A stretch of 64,000 bases of DNA, from assembly GCA_964017065.1 (NCBI GenBank), contig OZ024788.1, positions 11,282,457 through 11,346,456 of the forward strand. The letters are read 5' to 3'. The notes below the pieces were generated by a model that ran no database searches, had not been told where the DNA came from, and worked only from the letters and a program-made list of their open reading frames with translations. The stretch is from Haliclona indistincta. Its lineage: Eukaryota > Porifera > Demospongiae > Haplosclerida > Chalinidae. How positions within the stretch are numbered: the first letter of the stretch is position 1; each line of letters opens with the position of its first letter. Below are positions 11,986-22,670 of this stretch, in pieces. A program made the translations under genes and the position numbers.

Positions 11986-13734
11986 ATGGAGCCTCTTGAT
12001 AAGCATGTCCACTTCTTGGTCGAGCCGAATATTGACTATTTCTGTTCCATCTGTATAGATCCAATGACAGAGCCTTACCTGACGGACTGTGGTCACCATT
12101 TCTGCTACACCTGTCGTGGACGCCTTCTCGCGAGCGGCAAACCAGAATGTCCCGAGTGTCGCGAACAAGACGTCCTCACTGACGCGCGTTTGAATAAGCA
12201 CCTGCAGCGACAAGTGAACAGTCTCAAGGTACGCTGCCAGCACCACGAGGTAGGCTGCCAGTGGGTCGGAGAGCTGAGGTACCTACAGGAACACCTTGAT
12301 CCTGTGATAAGGAAATGTGGTTTCATCCTCCTCGCTTGTCCCCTCGGTTGCGGTGAACGCGTTCGTGGCTCCGCAATGAAGGATCATATAATGTATGATT
12401 GTTGTAAACGATCATCTGAATGTGAGCATTGTGGCTATTGTAATAAATTCGATATCGTCACTGAGCAGCATTACCCAGTGTGTGAACAGTTCCCCGTGGA
12501 ATGTCCAAATGTGTGTTCTGTAGAGCATCTGAAAAGAATTGAGCTTGCAAGTCATCTTGAGGAGCAGTGTCCCCTCCAAGTGATCCAGTGTCCCTTCACC
12601 AGTGCAGGGTGCACTGTCCAGCTGCCCAGGAGAGAGATGGAGGAACATGAGGATAAGGCAATGCAGCAACATCTTCGCATGATGATGAGTATGCTGAAAG
12701 TAAAACAAGAAAAACCAGCTGCTGTCACTACCAATCAACCACATTTTCTGTTTAATTTAGTACCAGTTGAGTTCGCTATCACCGACTTCACGAAGAAGAA
12801 GGAATGTGATGCCAAGTGGATTAGTCCTCCTTTCTATTCACACCCACAGGGGTATAAATTTCGTTTGGCTGTGTTCCCAAATGGATTATATACGGGATGT
12901 GGCACTCATGTGTCACTTTGTGTTCTTTTACTAGAGGGAGAGTATGATGATCATCTAGACTGGCCTGTGGATGCTAGCATTGTAGTTGATCTTATTGATT
13001 GGGGAAGGCCAGAGATTGAAGAATCGTTTGATATTGAACAAGGTCTTGACTTAAATAGTGCTAATAATCTGGTGACTAAAAAAGGAATCAAAAGATCGCT
13101 AATTTACTCACAGTTCTTTCCTCACTCGTCCCTCTCCTACAATAGTACCACTAACACTGAATACCTTCAGAATGACTGTGTGCGACTGAGAGTGAGCAAG
13201 GTGATACTCTACTCTACTGCTCTCCTCAACAAGACACCATCCTGGCAGAATCCCCACAATGGCTACCAGTCACTACACGAGTTCACGTTGACTGACTTCT
13301 CTAAACGCTTGGTATCTAGTAACATACACTACAGTTCTTCCTTTTATACCCACCAGCGCTACAAATTTTGCCTGGTAGTGAAAGCCAATAGTGAAATTAA
13401 TGAAGATGAGAGTCATTCTGATAACGAGGATGAAGAAGAGCATATTTCTGTGCATGTCCGTCTTATGGCTGGTGAATATGATGACCAACTGGAATGGCCT
13501 TTTGTTGGCCAGGTCAGTGTTGAGCTGCTAAACTGGAGAGAGGACAAGGCGCATATTAGAATTATATTCGTGATTTCTGCCAATGATGGTCTTGATAAAG
13601 TCACTAAAGGTGTTTTTGGAGAGATAATTGGAAGTCAGCTTATTGCTCATTCGATGCTAACTGACAGAAGACAAAATGCTGCCGAGTACTTGCAAGAGGA
13701 CTGTTTGCGATTTAGAGTAAGGAACATCAACTGA
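11986..13734 (+). CDS. TRAF-like protein C: RING, TRAF zinc fingers, two MATH domains
   Basis: An intronless gene for 582 residues, 235 bases downstream of TRAF B on the same strand. The RING (about residues 18-60) has CSICIDPMTEP and GHHFCYTC. TRAF zinc fingers, MATH 1 and MATH 2 follow. MATH 1 has an acidic insertion (about 'EESFDIEQG') and MATH 2 another (ESHSDNEDEEE), which it shares in position with TRAF D. I start at ATG 11986 because the upstream frame opens with GTG and is homologous to the 5' leader of TRAF D, where the frame differs. TRAF C and D form one subfamily, and B and the 20.6 kb pseudogene another. Confidence 0.92.
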   Translation: MEPLDKHVHFLVEPNIDYFCSICIDPMTEPYLTDCGHHFCYTCRGRLLASGKPECPECREQDVLTDARLNKHLQRQVNSLKVRCQHHEVGCQWVGELRYLQEHLDPVIRKCGFILLACPLGCGERVRGSAMKDHIMYDCCKRSSECEHCGYCNKFDIVTEQHYPVCEQFPVECPNVCSVEHLKRIELASHLEEQCPLQVIQCPFTSAGCTVQLPRREMEEHEDKAMQQHLRMMMSMLKVKQEKPAAVTTNQPHFLFNLVPVEFAITDFTKKKECDAKWISPPFYSHPQGYKFRLAVFPNGLYTGCGTHVSLCVLLLEGEYDDHLDWPVDASIVVDLIDWGRPEIEESFDIEQGLDLNSANNLVTKKGIKRSLIYSQFFPHSSLSYNSTTNTEYLQNDCVRLRVSKVILYSTALLNKTPSWQNPHNGYQSLHEFTLTDFSKRLVSSNIHYSSSFYTHQRYKFCLVVKANSEINEDESHSDNEDEEEHISVHVRLMAGEYDDQLEWPFVGQVSVELLNWREDKAHIRIIFVISANDGLDKVTKGVFGEIIGSQLIAHSMLTDRRQNAAEYLQEDCLRFRVRNIN

Positions 13735-14047
13735 AATGTTGTCACGCTTGTACAAACAGGTGTGAATTTTGTTTTGTGAACATTTGCCATAACAACTGTG
13801 TTTGTAGCTGATAATTATTATAACATATTTCTGTCAAAACAACAGTCTTGACAGTGTAGATCATACTATAGATAGAGTATAGTTTTGCTTTATAGGCTAT
13901 GTATGGTCATGTAGTACGTATAGTAGCTATACACTCCAGAGTGCCACTACTCAATGTACTACCTTCACCTTCACAGGGAGCAAGATGGTTCAGTTCTATA
14001 GCTGCTTGAACTTTCACTCGTCTGTGCAAATTAAAGTCTGAAGTAGA

Positions 14048-14318
14048 TCATTAATTTACTCACAGTTTGTTTCTCACTCGTCCCTCTCCTACAACAGTAC
14101 CACTAACACTGAATACTTCAGAATGACTGTGTGCGACTGAGAGTGAGCAAGGTGATACTCTACTCTACTGCTCTCCTCAACAAGACACCATCCTGGTAGG
14201 TCTAAGGGCATGTATCGTGACTCCAAGAGAAGAATCATCGTGACTCCAAGAGAAGAATCTCCACAAAATACTTGCCAGTCACTGTTTGAGTTTACAATGA
14301 CTGACTTATAAATACAAC
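14048..14318 (+). pseudogene. TRAF inter-MATH relic
   Basis: This matches the end of MATH 1 and the linker to MATH 2 of the TRAF genes ('atttactcacagtttgtttc' through 'acaccatcctgg', then a MATH 2 opening ending 'acaatgactgact'). A base is missing in 'gaatacttcagaatgac', and a 25-base motif ('gtgactccaagagaagaatc') is tandemly duplicated at about 14215-14265. It is not translatable. Confidence 0.85.
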
Positions 14319-14735
14319 AAATTTTACTCCAACCTCTTCCTGTGAGATAATCATGTCATGGTGCATGTGTATTTGACTTTTATGGCGGAACAATCAGCAG
14401 CCTTTAAAGGTACAATCATAGATATTGGTACGATTAATTGCTTGGTGTTGCATTTTGCTATACCACTAATAAATATTCTGAGCTAGGCATTATACACTAC
14501 AGTAGTGAAAAACAATTAATCAACTGCTTTTGCAACATTTGAGACTAGATACTTGTAAATGTGACATATTAAAAATGGGTGTTGCTAGTTTGAGCACGCT
14601 CTCATTCAAATCCTGGATACGCCCCTGTTGAGAGACATTGCAGTGAGTTTCCTGTATCAAACATTAAGTTACCAACAACCTGCTACTATAATATTATTAT
14701 GATTTATCAGTCAAGTTGTATTACCAACACTCTCC

Positions 14736-14905
14736 CAGTGCCAGGGTATATGTAGAAGAGCTTGATCCAGTGATAAGAAAGTTTGGTTTCAACCTCTTCA
14801 CCTGTGTTTATAAGTCAAGGTACGCGTAGGCTGCCAGTATATAGATGTGAGAGCTAAAGTACCCACAAGAATTCAACTCCTTGCCAGTGCTATCCACAGA
14901 CAGAC
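14736..14905 (+). pseudogene. TRAF zinc-finger relic
   Basis: Scrambled zinc-finger-coding blocks in inverted order: 'cttgatccagtgataagaaa' precedes the 'gtcaaggtacgcgtaggctg' block that normally lies upstream. The following bases resemble those after the 2876-2990 relic, so the two derive from one rearranged copy. Confidence 0.65.
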
Positions 14906-15130
14906 CCTCTATACAATTACCTGCATGAGCAGCACTGAAATTACGCACTCAAGTTGACCTAACAACAATTTATGCAGTTTCCATAACAAAACTAACATCA
15001 ATAAAGCGAGTGTACCTTAAGTAGGTGTAAATTATAGGAACACATTAATAGCTACATTTAAGTAAGGAATTCATAAGAGACACATACTTAAGTTACTGTT
15101 TTCTCGGCTACTGCTATAATTATCACTATC

Positions 15131-18100
15131 TCAGGCTGTTTCATCCATTTGATCGTCTTGCAGGTTGTCAATTCTCTTCACGGTCTTGTTAAAGTTCTCC
15201 AGTGCTTCTGCATCTTCCATTTTCTCATGATCTGAATGAGAATTACATCACTATTATGTATGATTGTATATTTAACATACCTCTCTCAATTTCATCAAGG
15301 TCCCGGCAAACATAATGAGCGAAAGTGTTGGTAATTAATTCGGAATCTTTCAATTTCTCAACAGCATCTCTTGTGGATTGAAGCACTTCAACGTGATAAG
15401 TATCACTGATGATTTCGGTTGATTTCTGATGGCTTAAACCATTCCTCATTGTTTAAGACGATCCACAGCTCTCCATGCATCAGTAGGGCGGTAAACATTG
15501 ACCGGAGGATCAGTTTTTTGGTGGTGATCCAAAAAAAATATCAGTGCCTGAAATTTTAAAAACATTTGCTGTGAAATGTTTCTTGGGTTCCCGATAGATA
15601 AACACTTGATCCTCTTCTGCAAGTGGTGGTGGTGCTTGTGCTTTGCCAGAAGGAACTATGACAAGAAAAGGCTCTTTTTTGGTACTTTCCGGAAGCTTTT
15701 TGAACTCAGTTTTAGCTTCAAACAACTTCTCAAAAAATGATTCACAATCATGCTTGTATGTTAATCTTGTTGTGCCAAGCAATTGATTTGCAAGAGCCGT
15801 AACATCAAGTTCCTCAAGTTGTTTAGGCTCTTTGTCACTTGTATTTGCACTTCGATTGGGCAATGGCAAGCCATTCACTTTCTTCTCTGTTTCACATACT
15901 TCTCGTAACACATTAGCAGCAGTGTCAACTAACACTCTAGCAGCTGTAACATAGCTTCGCCTATAATAAAATAGAATTATGAGAGTCAAAAATTAACTAA
16001 TAATAAGGTAACCGTTAAACTTGTGTAACTTCATCTACTAGACTAGTGTATAGACTACGTATAGTATAATGCTGAATAAATCATAGCATAGAATAATAAT
16101 AGTATCTCTGGTACTATTATTATGATCACAGCTCCATCTCCAGACTCATGTATTTTTAATTTATTGGATTTGAATTAAGGCATAAATTATGAGTACATAA
16201 TTTGGCCTGTAGGCCTGTAGTTAGGCCAGCTGTTGTAACTACAGTTGGCCTGTAGTTAGGCCAACTGTATTGTGCCCAAATTTAGGCATAGTGTGTTAAT
16301 TTAAGCTTTCTATTTACAATTCTGTTATTTAAGGCATCGAAATGGTTTCAACTCTGCAAAAAATAATCGGACGAAATAAAATAACATGTTTATTGTACAT
16401 TAATTATCATTGGATGTACTCACTTGATATGTACTGGCCAGAAATAGTGCTTTGGTCTGTCTTGGGAAAAATTACCTGAAGTCAACAATTAACAATTACA
16501 CACTGTTCTGGTAAACTTTACAATCAATCTTGAAACATTGGCCGGGTAAAGTATAATCCACACAGATTTTTACCCAAATAAGGCTTATAGCAATACAATT
16601 ATAATTGAATATACAATTGCTTAAGTATTTTAAGCAATTGTAGTGTCGTTGAGGGTCAGTACATGTGCATGCGTAAAAGCATTTTTGTTACATGCAAGTG
16701 TGATTTGAATCACCCGTTAAGTATTTTTCAGATCTCCGGAACACATCAACTGTAGGATATTTTCATTGTTATGAGAATTAGTAGCAGTGAAGACTTTATT
16801 ACTGTTGCTATACTATTGCTGTATTGCTGTAATTCTTGTTAAGCTCACTCCACATTTTACTAGTCTAAGTGTTAATTTCCACTTAGATTGTTAGTATAGG
16901 ACCTATGCGATACAGTAAACGAATGCTACTACATTATTAAAAGTACATGCTTTAGAAAAAAACAATAATGTATAGAAGATATTTGCATAATACCTGCTGA
17001 TGGGCCCAATTGAGTAGTTGGTTGACAAAGTAACAGAAACTTTGATCCTTCAGACCCTAACAAAATAATTTTTTCCTCCAACGGCTTGGGTGGCTTCCCA
17101 CTTTGACACCACTGCAAATTCAATATGCGTGGGATGATTGATCCATCGTATTTGTTAAGTAACTCTTCCGATACCTGCACACATCAAAATACACACTGCC
17201 TTAGCAGTACAATTTAAGTTCCCACCTCTGTAGCATTACAAGGTTTAATTCTCCATCCATCTCTATCTACAGCATCACTAAATGCACCATCATGCAGAGA
17301 CAAAGATATCTCATTCTCATTTTCTGCAAAATAGAAGTCATCCTTGGCTCCACAAACATATCCACCCTTTTCATATTCTGCCCGCACTAAATTCTATAAT
17401 AATAATAATAAACTATTGACACTAGCATATTAGTCCATTGGCTTACCAGGCATGCATCCACATCCGGTACAATCACAAGATGTGCTGTACATTCAACTAT
17501 TGATGTATTATAGTAGTACAGCCTGGCGTGGAATTTGTCCCAACCCAACATTCTTCTCGCCTTTCTGATAAGTGCAAAGAACCAGTTTGAGAACTCTAGC
17601 TCAATTTGACCAAAGCTTGACTCATAACTAAAATGACCTTCAGCCATGTTGAATTGATACGACTCTTCAGGCCTTTCCACTTTGTACATAGCACTGCCCA
17701 GACCAGACAATTCTGCATTCTTTTTGATATCAATAGCGTGCTGTATTTCGACTTTCACTGGACCGAGTGTGTCTCCAATAGATGTCACCCAGTAGATCGG
17801 ACTCACCAACTCAGTCTCCTCTGGAAGTATGAACTTTGTAGAGTGAACAACCCGGGCTATAAAGCTGGCAGTGGATCCTTTAGTAACATGTAGCTTCAAA
17901 CCGTATCCTTTCCATTCGTGAGTTTGTGCATGGTCTCCACCGCATTGGAAATCAGTCTCAGCAAGCACTTGCACATCTGGTAGAATGTCTGGATGTGCAG
18001 TAGCTAAATCATTAACTTTAAACTTTAAAAAAGAACCGGCTAGAACATGAATTTTCTATTGAAAATTGATGGATACTGTCCAAAATGCAATACTACTTTC

Positions 18101-20316
18101 AACGTACATGCATTTTGTATGCTAACATGAAATAGAGCTACGTATAGATAGGCAACACAGCTAATAGACCATGCATGCATGCATGAATACGTGTGCATAA
18201 AATGTACGTACATGTTGCATGTATAAGTAAAATATGTACAAATACCTTCAACCTCTAGCTGGGTGACTTCTTTAAGAAGCATGGAAAGAAGACAATAAAA
18301 TTATTATATATTCATGATAAAAAATAGATATATCTTTATTACCTTCCATAGTCTTGTACTCGACAGTGCTATACTGGACAGACTGCATTGTTTCAAGCTG
18401 GATAAACATCTCATCAGCTAACAGTTTCATCTTGTCGATATTCTTCATTGCTCCCATAAGCTCTATAATATGCTGTGGCTTATTTTCAGGATCGAGAAGC
18501 AAGAGCAGAGAGACAGCTCGTTGTCTTGGTTCCTTTCCTGAGCTGAGCTGTGCTTCCTTGTCAGTCTCAGAGATGAGCGACATTGAGGTCAGCTGATCCA
18601 CGAGAGAGGAATGTATCTGGTCATCGCAGAGCAATTCAATCAGCTTTGCAAAATACTCGGTGTACAGCTCTTTCAAGCATTTTTCTCTCATTTCTGACTG
18701 CACTGTATGCATGAAAATAAATTGAACACATGCACACAAACTTTTACAATGAGCTAAAATTTAAAAAATTTCTACATAATTATTAACATCCCTACATATC
18801 ATTTCCGATCGGTAATGATAATTTTTCTTGAATCTATAATATTCACCCCTGATCCAGGCCTTAAATATCAGTTATTATTGATATAATCCATAAACCTTTG
18901 ATCCAGCCCTTAAAATATCAGTTATTGATAGTCGGTTTTGTAATCCATAAACCTCTGATCCAGCAGCCCTTAAAATATCAGTTATTTAATCAGTGTTATA
19001 ATCCATACACCCCTGCCTGATCCAGCCCTTAAAATATCGGTTATTGATAGTCAGTATTAGGTTCAACCCTCATACATTATCTCAGTAACCAAAGGCCAGC
19101 CCTTAATCTTTGGTTTAGATAGCGAAGTTGTTATTTAAACCACATTAAGCTGAAAACATCTGAAAATGATTTACTGATCACGCTCTGAAGACTCAGCTTA
19201 CATTGGGCAAACAATTTATCTTCAATGTCTTGAGCCAGTTGCTGATGTTGAGGCATCTTCTTTACTGCAAAGGCTAGGTCGTTCCAAGAGGCTGTTTGTG
19301 GCTGTGATTTTACCCAAAACTTGAGCATAGCCAGTTTTCTGTCATCACGGCTGTGACTAATTTCTATTTCTTTGAGATCATCTTCCTCAATCTTCAGAAA
19401 CCAGCCTAAACCAAACCAGTCCTCCACTGCAGTCAGTTCTTTGAATGCCTCTTCAACACCGAATTTCTCCAGGGGTATTCTTTCCTCATGGTCATCTAGA
19501 CATAAAACACAAATTAATTTCTTTACTATTTCAAATTACTTGTCATGTCATAGAATACCTTGAGAAGATAATGCTCTTTCATCAACCTTAGGGAGATATT
19601 TGTCTCGTATTCTTGTGGCGATGTCTTTGGCTGCTATCTCATTCTCTCCATGAATGTACCAGTCTAATCCTTTTGCAAGCAGTAGCCAAGAGGATGTTGG
19701 ATTGTTCTTCATCCAATAGTCAATGGCTAGTCTGGTACATTTCTCTAAAGGCATCTTCTCTGCACTGTCTCCCCAGATCTCACGAAGCTTTTTAGTCTTG
19801 TATGAGAACATAGGCAATTTCTCGAGGATCAGTAGTGACTTCTTTGATTTCTTCATACACTTGATCAAGTGTGAACTCCTCTACATGTGTACGGTGTTAG
19901 CAACTTGATTTTATTGTACATGTACAGTTCAAACTCACCAGGTTTCACTTGCTTTGAATACAGAGATGCACCTAACTCTTTATACACTGGATCACTCAAC
20001 AGTGCTAAGCAGAGTGCCTCCCAAGTGTGGTCTGGGTCGTTATTCTCCCAGTGGTTGAGCAATTCCGTCAATGACTCATCTTCTTCAATCATCATAGCTG
20101 GCTCGTGCTTTTTCAGTATGCGGTGTACCATCTGTTGAGGCACCTTCAGCAAATCGGCGAGATGGGGCCATGCTACCCGAAATCCACTCTTGTTGAATTC
20201 TTTCACAATCTCTCTGGCGCTGCATGCTAAAGACAGCACGAAAAAGAAATGCTATACACATGCATTATAGCTGTAAAAATAGCATAGATACCTTTACCAC
20301 TTGTCAGTGCTGCCAT
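15131..20316 (-). CDS. Death-fold/CARD/ZU5-UPA (FIIND-like) protein, about 12 exons
   Basis: The model reads 20292-20316, 19939-20226, 19559-19880, 19202-19495, 18343-18702, 18246-18269, 17447-18039, 17226-17393, 16994-17174, 16424-16475, 15281-15960 and 15131-15231, all with GT-AG borders; about 1,030 codons. Exons 2-4 encode death-domain-like helices (W-x-x-LA and L-x-W motifs). Exon 5 is a CARD-like bundle opening CLKELYTEYFAKLIELL. Exon 7 is ZU5 with VEIQHA and an HFS motif; exons 8-9 fit UPA. Exons 10-12 form a C-terminal region also found at 7.9-8.7 kb. Such proteins (PIDD, NLRP1, CARD8) assemble caspase or NF-kB platforms. Two problems: exon 2 to 3 joins out of frame by one base, and exon 11 needs two frameshifts, one at a T8 run near 15533. 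It may be a decaying gene, or the sequence may have errors. Confidence 0.72.
17447..18039 (-). other. ZU5 domain exon with candidate autoproteolytic HF/S site
   Basis: This exon of the FIIND-like gene encodes a ZU5 sandwich. Visible marks are GYGLKLHVTKGSTASF near its start, VEIQHA in the middle (the IPH-type motif of ZU5) and EGHFSYESSFGQIELEFS before the UPA part. In PIDD, NLRP1 and CARD8 the chain cuts itself between Phe and Ser of an (H)FS motif at this place; that is established for those proteins. Whether this sponge-type protein cleaves is inference. Confidence 0.6.
18343..18702 (-). other. CARD-like exon
   Basis: The exon encodes a six-helix-like segment: MREKCLKELYTEYFAKLIEL, then SLVDQLTSMSLISETDKEAQ, then RQRAVSLLLLLDPENKPQH. 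The 'L..G.....D.E......R...LL..L......' pattern is that of CARDs. The exon joins in frame to the death-domain exon upstream (T+TG = Leu) and to a 24-base exon downstream. Homotypic CARD contacts would recruit another CARD protein; the partner is not visible here. Confidence 0.65.
18846..19058. repeat. Intronic tandem repeat, about 4 units
   Basis: In the intron between the death-domain and CARD exons, about four units of 50-60 bases repeat 'cctctgatccagcccttaaa', 'atatcagttattgatagtc' and 'aatccataaacc', with small indels. There is no coding potential. Confidence 0.8.
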
Positions 20317-20605
20317 GGCAATTTTCTCTGCACTGGCCTAATTGTCACTGCTATTAAATGGACTACGTCACCTACCGCGGTAAGTCATGCGCAAATGTGC
20401 GATCAAAAACAAAATGGCGACTACAACGCAAGACTCGATATTCTGCTTGATGATACAATCTACTGCAAAATAAAGCACCGACTGTGCTTTGAATGTGATT
20501 CAGTATATCTTCAACTTACTGGCCCTTCTCATACTGTACTAAAATTTTATTAACTAACATGCCCATTCATTCTGCAGTCTGCTGGCCGAGCTAGTAGAGC
20601 AGGTT

Positions 20606-22461
20606 ATGGAGACTAATCCAAAGAATATTTGGTTTGTATACATGTAAATGAGCCAGATAAAGATTTACTCTGCACTGCATGAACTGATCCGCTCACAGAG
20701 TCTTACGTGACAGACTGCGGACATCATATCTGCCACACATGTCGTGGACGTCTTGCAAGCGAATGTCCTGAGTGTTGCCAACAAGGCGTTCTCACCGACG
20801 CACGTTTGAACAAGCACCTGCAGCGACAAGTGAACAGTCTCAAGGTACGCTGCCAGCACCACGAGGTAGGCTGCGAGAACTGAGATACCTACAGGAACAC
20901 CTTGATCTTGTGATAACTAGGAAATGTGGTTTCATCCTCCTCGCCTGTCCAATCTGCTTCGGTAAACGCATTCGTAGCTCTGCAGTGAAGGATCACATGA
21001 GTGACCACAGTCACCACATACTGAGTGCTGACCACAGTCACCACATGCATGTACTGAGTGACTGTATCAAACGATTTTATCTGTGCGAGCATTGTGGCTA
21101 GTATAACGAATTTGATGTTGTCACTGAGCGGCATTACCCAGTGTGTGAAATGGTCCCCGAGGATTGCACCAATCAATGCTTGGTTTCTTTGAGCTTGAAA
21201 CGATTGGAGCTTGTAAGTCATCTTGAGGAGCAGTGTCCCCTCCAAGTGATCCAGTGTCCCTTCACCAGTGCAGGGTGCACTGTCCAGCTGCTCAGGAGAG
21301 AGATGGAGGAACACGAGAAAGAGGTGGTTCATTGACATCTTTGCATGGTCATGCTGGGTCAAGTTCTCTCGAAACCAGAGCGCTAGCTATAATTGCATGT
21401 TGCATGTAGTTCCTCTTCTCTCTGCTGGCTTTCTAATGAGCTTGCCACCAGTGGTGTTCACTATTGTCTGAAAGAGTTTGACGCAGAGTGGATGAGTCCT
21501 ACCTTCTACTCGCACCCACAGGGATATAAGCTATGCCTAGTGGTTTATCCGAATGGAATATACTCATAAAATTATGATACTCATATGTCAGTATATGTTG
21601 GTGATACTCATATGTCAGTATTATGTTGGTGATACTCATATGTCAGTATATGTTGGTGATACTCATATGTCAGTATATGTAATACTCATATGTCAGTAAA
21701 TGTTGGTATCTTGTATGGAAGAGGTGTATACTGATCATCTGGTCTGGTATTTCAATGCTGACTTAGCAGTTGAAATTCTCAACTGGAGAGTCAACATGAA
21801 AGAATTGCGAGTTGTTTATGGAAAGCTAAACCCAAAATTGGAATAAACGGATCACCAATTTAATCACAGTTCATTCCTCACTCGTCTCTCTTACAACAGT
21901 ACCACTAACACTGAATACCTTCAGAATGACTGTGTACGACTGAGAGTGCTGCTCTCCTCAACAATATACCATCCTGGCATAATCCCTATGTTGGTTATCA
22001 GCCAATGCATGAATTCACAATGACTGCACTACTCAAAACGAGAGGACTTTAATAATGAATATTACAGCTCTCCATTTTATACTCGACATCATGGCTACAA
22101 GTTGTTCCATACACCCTTGTATTTGGAAGTTGATGCCAATTGGCTATCACAGTGGTAGAGGTACACACGTCTCAGTGTTTGTCACTCTCATGGCGGGTGA
22201 TCATGATGATCTATTATAGAATGGCCCTTCATTGGTAAACTCGAAATAGAGCTTCTTAATTGGAGAGAGAACAAGAAGCATGTGAAGAGGACAGCAACAA
22301 TTGCTGCAAGTGATCGTTTCTTTAAACTAAATAAAGGAGTTTACTATGGACAAGGGAAAGGATGTGCTCGATTCATTACCCACTCATCTCTGGGCTACAA
22401 CATAGAACGAAACACTGAGTACTTGCAGGGGGATTGTCTGCGGTTCAGAGTAACATACTAA
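20606..22461 (+). pseudogene. Full-length TRAF pseudogene, duplicate of TRAF B
   Basis: From ATGGAGACTAATCC to the ACATACTAA end, this is collinear with TRAF B (RING, zinc fingers, both MATH domains). It is broken by an in-frame TGA early in the RING, a deletion in 'ggctgcgagaactgag', an in-frame TAG in 'ggctagtataacg', internal duplications and many indels. The last 200 bases (22250-22461) are nearly identical to TRAF B, so decay is uneven. It lies about 290 bases from the start of the FIIND-like gene, in divergent orientation. Confidence 0.92.
21562..21712. repeat. 27-bp tandem expansion inside the TRAF pseudogene
   Basis: About five units of 'atactcatatgtcagtatat' plus 'gttggtg' replace the single unit at the matching place in TRAF B (10958-10980). 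A smaller duplication of 'gtgaccacagtcaccacat' lies at about 21000-21055. Both arose after the gene lost its function or caused that loss. Confidence 0.85.
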
Positions 22462-22670
22462 CTATTATTATGCAACAGATTGTTTACTGTTGTGAGTACT
22501 ATACAAATAACTCATTTATTTTATGAGTAATATTTTTTGAAACTCAATACAAAGGTGTCCACTTTTCCTCTCTTGAAGTTGTGAACTAGTTCGATATACG
22601 AGCCACGCCTACTTAGCTGTACATGTACACGTGCAAAGCTGCGGCGACCACAAATTTGCAGTGTCCACAG

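Noticed and set aside
12105..12744. Minus-strand frames opposite TRAF genes (also 10077-10553, 20665-21362, 22781-23393)
   Set aside because: They recur opposite conserved TRAF codons in every copy and have no domain; they are shadows.
22623..22670. Upstream ATG of TRAF D
   Set aside because: The 16 extra residues have no counterpart in TRAF A-C; the ATG at 22671 aligns with the family start.
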